8,397 nt of DNA. Source: an uncultured Collinsella sp. (lineage in GTDB: Bacteria > Actinomycetota > Coriobacteriia > Coriobacteriales > Coriobacteriaceae). This document shows, piece after piece, positions 5,974-8,397 of the stretch (its first letter is position 1; every line of letters begins with the position of its first letter). The notes under the pieces are model-generated. The model searched no databases. It saw only the letters and a list, made by a program, of their open reading frames with translations, and was not told the origin of the DNA. The stretch covers positions 1-8,397 of the forward strand of contig USLO01000071.1 in NCBI GenBank assembly GCA_900555515.1, written 5' to 3'. The translations under genes were made by a program, and so were the position numbers.

Positions 5974-6993
5974 GTGGGCCATCGGGATTCATGGGATGAT
6001 TCGCGTGAGGTTCGTTGGGGCATTTTGGGCGCTGGGCACATTTCTCATCGATTTGCATCGTCGCTCAAGAAGGTCGACGGGGCACGGCTGGTGGCTGCGG
6101 CCGGCCGCACTCCTGCACATGTCGAGGAATTTTGCCGAGCGTTTTCGATTGATGCTGCGCATGGCCATGCCTCGGTCGACGATAACGGCGATGCGGCTTA
6201 TGACGCGCTGATTGCCGACCCCGATGTCGACGCAATTTACTTGGCTCTTCCGCATGGCATGCATACGCGTTGGGCCTGTCGCGCGCTACGCGCGGGAAAG
6301 GCCGTGCTGTGCGAAAAGCCGGCCGTTTTGAGTGAGGAAGAGGCTCTCTCGATTGCCTCCACCTCTCGCGAGCGCGGCGTGCTGTTTATGGAGGCGATGA
6401 AGAATCGGTTTTGCCCGATGCGCACTCGCGTGAAGGACTTGCTTGCGTCGGGTGAGCTTGGCCGTATTGTCTCGATTGAAAGCGTGCAAAAGCTCGATTA
6501 CGGCGAGTCTCCTTCGGGCTATCTGCTTGATCCGTTGCAGGGCGGCTGTCTATATGACATGGGCTGCTATGCAGTCGGTTGGTTTGAGGATTTGCTCGCG
6601 GGCGCTTGCGAAGTTTCGTCTCGTGAAGTTCGCTGGCGTGACGTATCGGGCGGCCGCGTCGATTGGGCCGACGAGATCCATATGAGCGTCGACGGTATAC
6701 CCATTCATATGGTGTGCGACGGCGAAGCAACATATGAAAGCCGCTTAACGATTGCCTGTGAGCGGGGCTCGTTGGAAATCGAGCGTCTCCATCGCCCCGA
6801 GCTCGCTCATGTGAAGTATTCCGACGGTCGGATACTCGAAATCGATGCACCATTTGAGGTCGATGATTTTTACGGTGAGGTGTCGCATGCGGCGCGGCTC
6901 ATTCAGGCGGGGAAACTCGAAAGCCCCATCATGTCCCTAGCCGCCACACAGCGCTGTGCGCACATCATCGATGCGATTCGCTTGAAACTTTAG
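5974..6993 (+). CDS. Gfo/Idh/MocA-family NAD(P)-dependent oxidoreductase
   Basis: 339 residues from a GTG start, with AAGGGGG (5962-5968) five bases upstream. The N-terminal Rossmann domain opens after a short polar extension with WGILGAGHIS (15-24), the dinucleotide site. LCEKPAVLS at 112-120 is the family hallmark, with K115 as the expected catalytic lysine. The C-terminal alpha/beta domain includes GGCLYDMGCYAVGW (190-203), with D195 and Y199 in the usual D-x-G-x-Y/H place. Family members oxidise or reduce sugars, inositols, trans-dihydrodiols or biliverdin; the LYDMGCY form is closest to the dihydrodiol/xylose dehydrogenase-like branch, but I cannot name the substrate. It is probably cytosolic. 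Codon use is less C-ended than in metY, suggesting modest expression. Its leader is element A, and its expression may depend on that structure. Confidence 0.9.
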   Translation: MGHRDSWDDSREVRWGILGAGHISHRFASSLKKVDGARLVAAAGRTPAHVEEFCRAFSIDAAHGHASVDDNGDAAYDALIADPDVDAIYLALPHGMHTRWACRALRAGKAVLCEKPAVLSEEEALSIASTSRERGVLFMEAMKNRFCPMRTRVKDLLASGELGRIVSIESVQKLDYGESPSGYLLDPLQGGCLYDMGCYAVGWFEDLLAGACEVSSREVRWRDVSGGRVDWADEIHMSVDGIPIHMVCDGEATYESRLTIACERGSLEIERLHRPELAHVKYSDGRILEIDAPFEVDDFYGEVSHAARLIQAGKLESPIMSLAATQRCAHIIDAIRLKL

Positions 6994-7027
6994 GGCGTGG
7001 GGGCTCGGCGGACCGTGCCCCTGATGC

Positions 7028-7108
7028 CCCTTTTATAACTTGCGGTGGAATACGGTCTGTTTGCGCCAAAATATGGCACCAATAGACCGTATTTTTCCGC
7101 AACTGATG
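7028..7108 (+). repeat. Palindromic leader element, copy B
   Basis: Lies 34 bases after the oxidoreductase stop and just before the nfo ribosome site. Arms 7040-7058 and 7084-7102 pair over 19 positions in the same register as copy A: 16 Watson-Crick, two G-T, one T-T. Three further pairs follow (G-T at 7059/7083, then two T-A). The inner part TGCGCCA faces TGGCACCA and adds several pairs around an AAATA loop. CCCTTTT (7028-7034) can pair with AAGAGGG (7109-7115), which includes the nfo Shine-Dalgarno. At stem positions 7053-7056 against 7086-7089 all four pairs differ from copy A yet remain paired. Confidence 0.85.
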
Positions 7109-7123
7109 AAGAGGGAGTTGGAG

Positions 7124-7990
7124 ATGCTGACGATCGGGTGTCATCTTTCGACGACGAAGGGCTATCGGGCAATGGGGGAGACGGCGTTGTCCATTGGCGC
7201 CAATACCTTTGCATTCTTTACGCGCAACCCGCGCGGTGGCAAGGCAAAAGACCTTGACATGGATGACGTGGCGGCTCTGCGCGAGCTTATGGCGCAAAAC
7301 GACTTTGGACCGCTGGTGGCGCATGCCCCGTATACCTATAACCCCTGCTCCGCTAAGGAGCGGGCGCGCGAGTTTGCCTTGGAGGCAATGGCCGAGGACT
7401 TGCAGCGTCTGGAAACACTGCCCGGCAACTACTACAACTTCCATCCCGGTGCGCATGTGGGACAGGGCTCCGACGCCGGCATTCAGATGATTGTCGACAC
7501 GCTGTGCCAGGTGATGTTTGAGGGGCAGCAGACGACGGTATTACTCGAGACCATGGCAGGAAAGGGCACCGAGGTGGGCCGTAGCTTTGAAGAACTGGCG
7601 TGCATTATCGAGGGCGTTGCCGCCAAGCGCCCAGAGCTGTCCGATAAGCTGGGCGTTTGTTTGGACACCTGCCATGTGAGCGATGCCGGCTACGACATCA
7701 TCCATGATCTGGACGACGTACTCGACGAGTTCGACCGCGTGGTGGGTATCGATCGCTTGCATGCCGTACACATCAACGATTCGAAGAACCCTTGTGGCGC
7801 CCATAAAGATCGTCACGAGTGCATCGGCAAAGGATACCTTGGCAGCGAGGAATTTGGTGGCGGTATGCAGGTTATGCAGAATATTGTATCGAATGGCCGT
7901 TTGCGTTCGCTGCCGTTTATTTTGGAGACTCCGAACGAACTTGCAGGTTATGCAGCTGAAATTAGACTATTAAGGTCATTGCAGCAGTAA
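7124..7990 (+). CDS. nfo: Endonuclease IV (AP endonuclease, deoxyribonuclease IV)
   Basis: 288 residues, a normal length for the family. This cytosolic base-excision-repair enzyme cuts the backbone 5' of abasic sites and removes 3'-blocking groups, using three zinc ions in a TIM barrel. All nine metal ligands known from the E. coli enzyme have counterparts: H67 in AHAPYTYN, H107 in NFHPGAHVG, E142 in LLETMAGKG, D181 and H184 in CLDTCHVSDAGYD, H216 in VHINDSK, D229 and H231 in HKDRHECIGKG, and E268 in FILETPN. The start at 7124 is chosen because GAGGGAG (7111-7117) is six bases upstream and the protein then opens MLTIGCHLSTTKG as expected. In-frame starts further upstream (7040, 7106) lie inside palindromic element B and lack a ribosome site. 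I see no clear terminator after the stop. Confidence 0.97.
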   Translation: MLTIGCHLSTTKGYRAMGETALSIGANTFAFFTRNPRGGKAKDLDMDDVAALRELMAQNDFGPLVAHAPYTYNPCSAKERAREFALEAMAEDLQRLETLPGNYYNFHPGAHVGQGSDAGIQMIVDTLCQVMFEGQQTTVLLETMAGKGTEVGRSFEELACIIEGVAAKRPELSDKLGVCLDTCHVSDAGYDIIHDLDDVLDEFDRVVGIDRLHAVHINDSKNPCGAHKDRHECIGKGYLGSEEFGGGMQVMQNIVSNGRLRSLPFILETPNELAGYAAEIRLLRSLQQ

Positions 7991-8051
7991 TAACTGTTAC
8001 AAAGTGGAGTGTTCCATTCACGTTATGGGTTTGTTTCAATCAGTTTTCTCA

Positions 8052-8080
8052 TTGCAGATTCGCATTTACGGGTGCATAAT
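8052..8080 (+). promoter_or_regulatory. Candidate promoter for the solute-binding lipoprotein
   Basis: TTGCAG (8052-8057), 17 bases, then CATAAT (8075-8080, five of six against TATAAT). The -35 is only half consensus. Transcription would begin near 8087, about 50 bases before the start codon. The surrounding sequence (7991-8090) is clearly richer in A and T than the flanking genes. Confidence 0.4.
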
Positions 8081-8097
8081 AGCCAACAGTTTTTGCA

Positions 8098-8119
8098 GAC
8101 CTCTGAATCAAACGAGGTC
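8098..8119 (+). other. Leader hairpin just before the ribosome site
   Basis: GACCTC (8098-8103) pairs perfectly with GAGGTC (8114-8119) around a ten-base loop. It ends three bases before GGAAGGAG (8123-8130). The Shine-Dalgarno itself stays free, so a role in transcript stability or in keeping the site open is as likely as repression. Confidence 0.4.
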
Positions 8120-8137
8120 ACCGGAAGGAGACTGATT

Positions 8138-8397
8138 ATGAAGCTTAAGAAGCTTGGCGCATTTGCCGCCACAGGCGCCATGGCGCTCGCCCTCGCACTG
8201 ACGGGCTGCGGCTCGTCCAACGCCACCTCTGGTTCTGATGCCGGTTCCAGCAGCTCTGACGACGCTAAGGTCGAGAAGGTCGACGGCTCCAAGGAGTACG
8301 CGCTCGTCAAGGACGGTACACTGACCGTCGGCACCTCTGCCGAGTACGCTCCGTTTGAGTACAAGGATGACAACGGCGATTATCAGGGCTTTGACCT
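8138..8397 (+). CDS. Solute-binding lipoprotein of an ABC transporter, 3' truncated
   Basis: 86 codons are visible and the frame is open to the window end. A lipoprotein signal is clear: KLKK, a hydrophobic stretch (about 7-21), then LTGC with the lipidated Cys at residue 24. A Ser/Gly/Asp-rich tether follows to about residue 45. The mature domain then begins with VKDGTLTVGTSAEYAPFEYK followed by DDNGDYQGFD. That opening is typical of family 3 periplasmic binding proteins (SBP_bac_3), which mostly bind polar amino acids. The protein would be anchored outside the membrane and deliver ligand to an ABC permease, which is probably encoded beyond the window. AAGGAG (8125-8130) lies seven bases before the ATG. 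The ligand cannot be told from this fragment. Confidence 0.9.
   Translation, partial: MKLKKLGAFAATGAMALALALTGCGSSNATSGSDAGSSSSDDAKVEKVDGSKEYALVKDGTLTVGTSAEYAPFEYKDDNGDYQGFD

Noticed and set aside
5884..7108. Integron attC sites or a pair of intrinsic terminators as explanation of the two palindromes
   Set aside because: The ends do not give the RYYYAAC and GTTRRRY core sites in the right places, there is no integrase, and no T run follows the stems.
7040..7123. N-terminal extension of endonuclease IV through element B
   Set aside because: No ribosome site, no family similarity, and the bases are explained by the palindrome. The true start has a ribosome site at 7111-7117.

Overview
This window looks like chromosomal DNA of a high-GC gut actinobacterium of class Coriobacteriia. 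Collinsella is my best guess, from base composition, GGAGG-type ribosome sites, C-ended codons in the strongly expressed gene, and the gene styles. The genus is inference: there is no rRNA or marker gene to prove it. I see no CRISPR array, tRNA, rRNA, integrase or transposase.

Layout. 1-1131 (+) is the 3' part of metY (O-acetylhomoserine sulfhydrylase), closed by a strong intrinsic terminator. After a roughly 200-base leader, 1444-2220 (+) encodes an exported protein with a coiled coil and a C-terminal domain resembling the three-aspartate (3D) double-psi barrel. 2407-2613 (+) encodes a 68-residue two-helix membrane protein. It converges on a minus-strand ketopantoate-reductase-family gene (2723-3637), upstream of which lies a minus-strand cyclase-family metallohydrolase (3759-4529). 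A divergent promoter region follows. Then come, all on +, an aldo/keto reductase with two Fe-S motifs (4693-5883), a Gfo/Idh/MocA oxidoreductase (5974-6993), endonuclease IV (nfo, 7124-7990) and the 5' end of a lipoprotein solute-binding protein of an amino-acid-type ABC transporter (8138 to the window end).

The genes do not form one obvious pathway. The window is a run of metabolic, repair and transport genes with short gaps. The exception to ordinary housekeeping is a pair of 81-base palindromic elements, at 5884-5964 and 7028-7108. Each is squeezed between a stop codon or gene end and the ribosome site of the next gene (the oxidoreductase and nfo). They align without gaps (60 of 81 identical) and fold into the same long hairpin. 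In the middle of the stem four consecutive base pairs differ on both arms yet stay paired. That is covariation, so the structure appears to be what is kept. Both also carry a CCCTTTT tract that can pair with the downstream Shine-Dalgarno region. This is the most likely undescribed system here: a dispersed structured leader element or a small palindromic mobile repeat.

Longer gene-free stretches. 1132-1443 holds the metY terminator and the leader of the exported protein. All other gaps are under 200 bases and are described individually.
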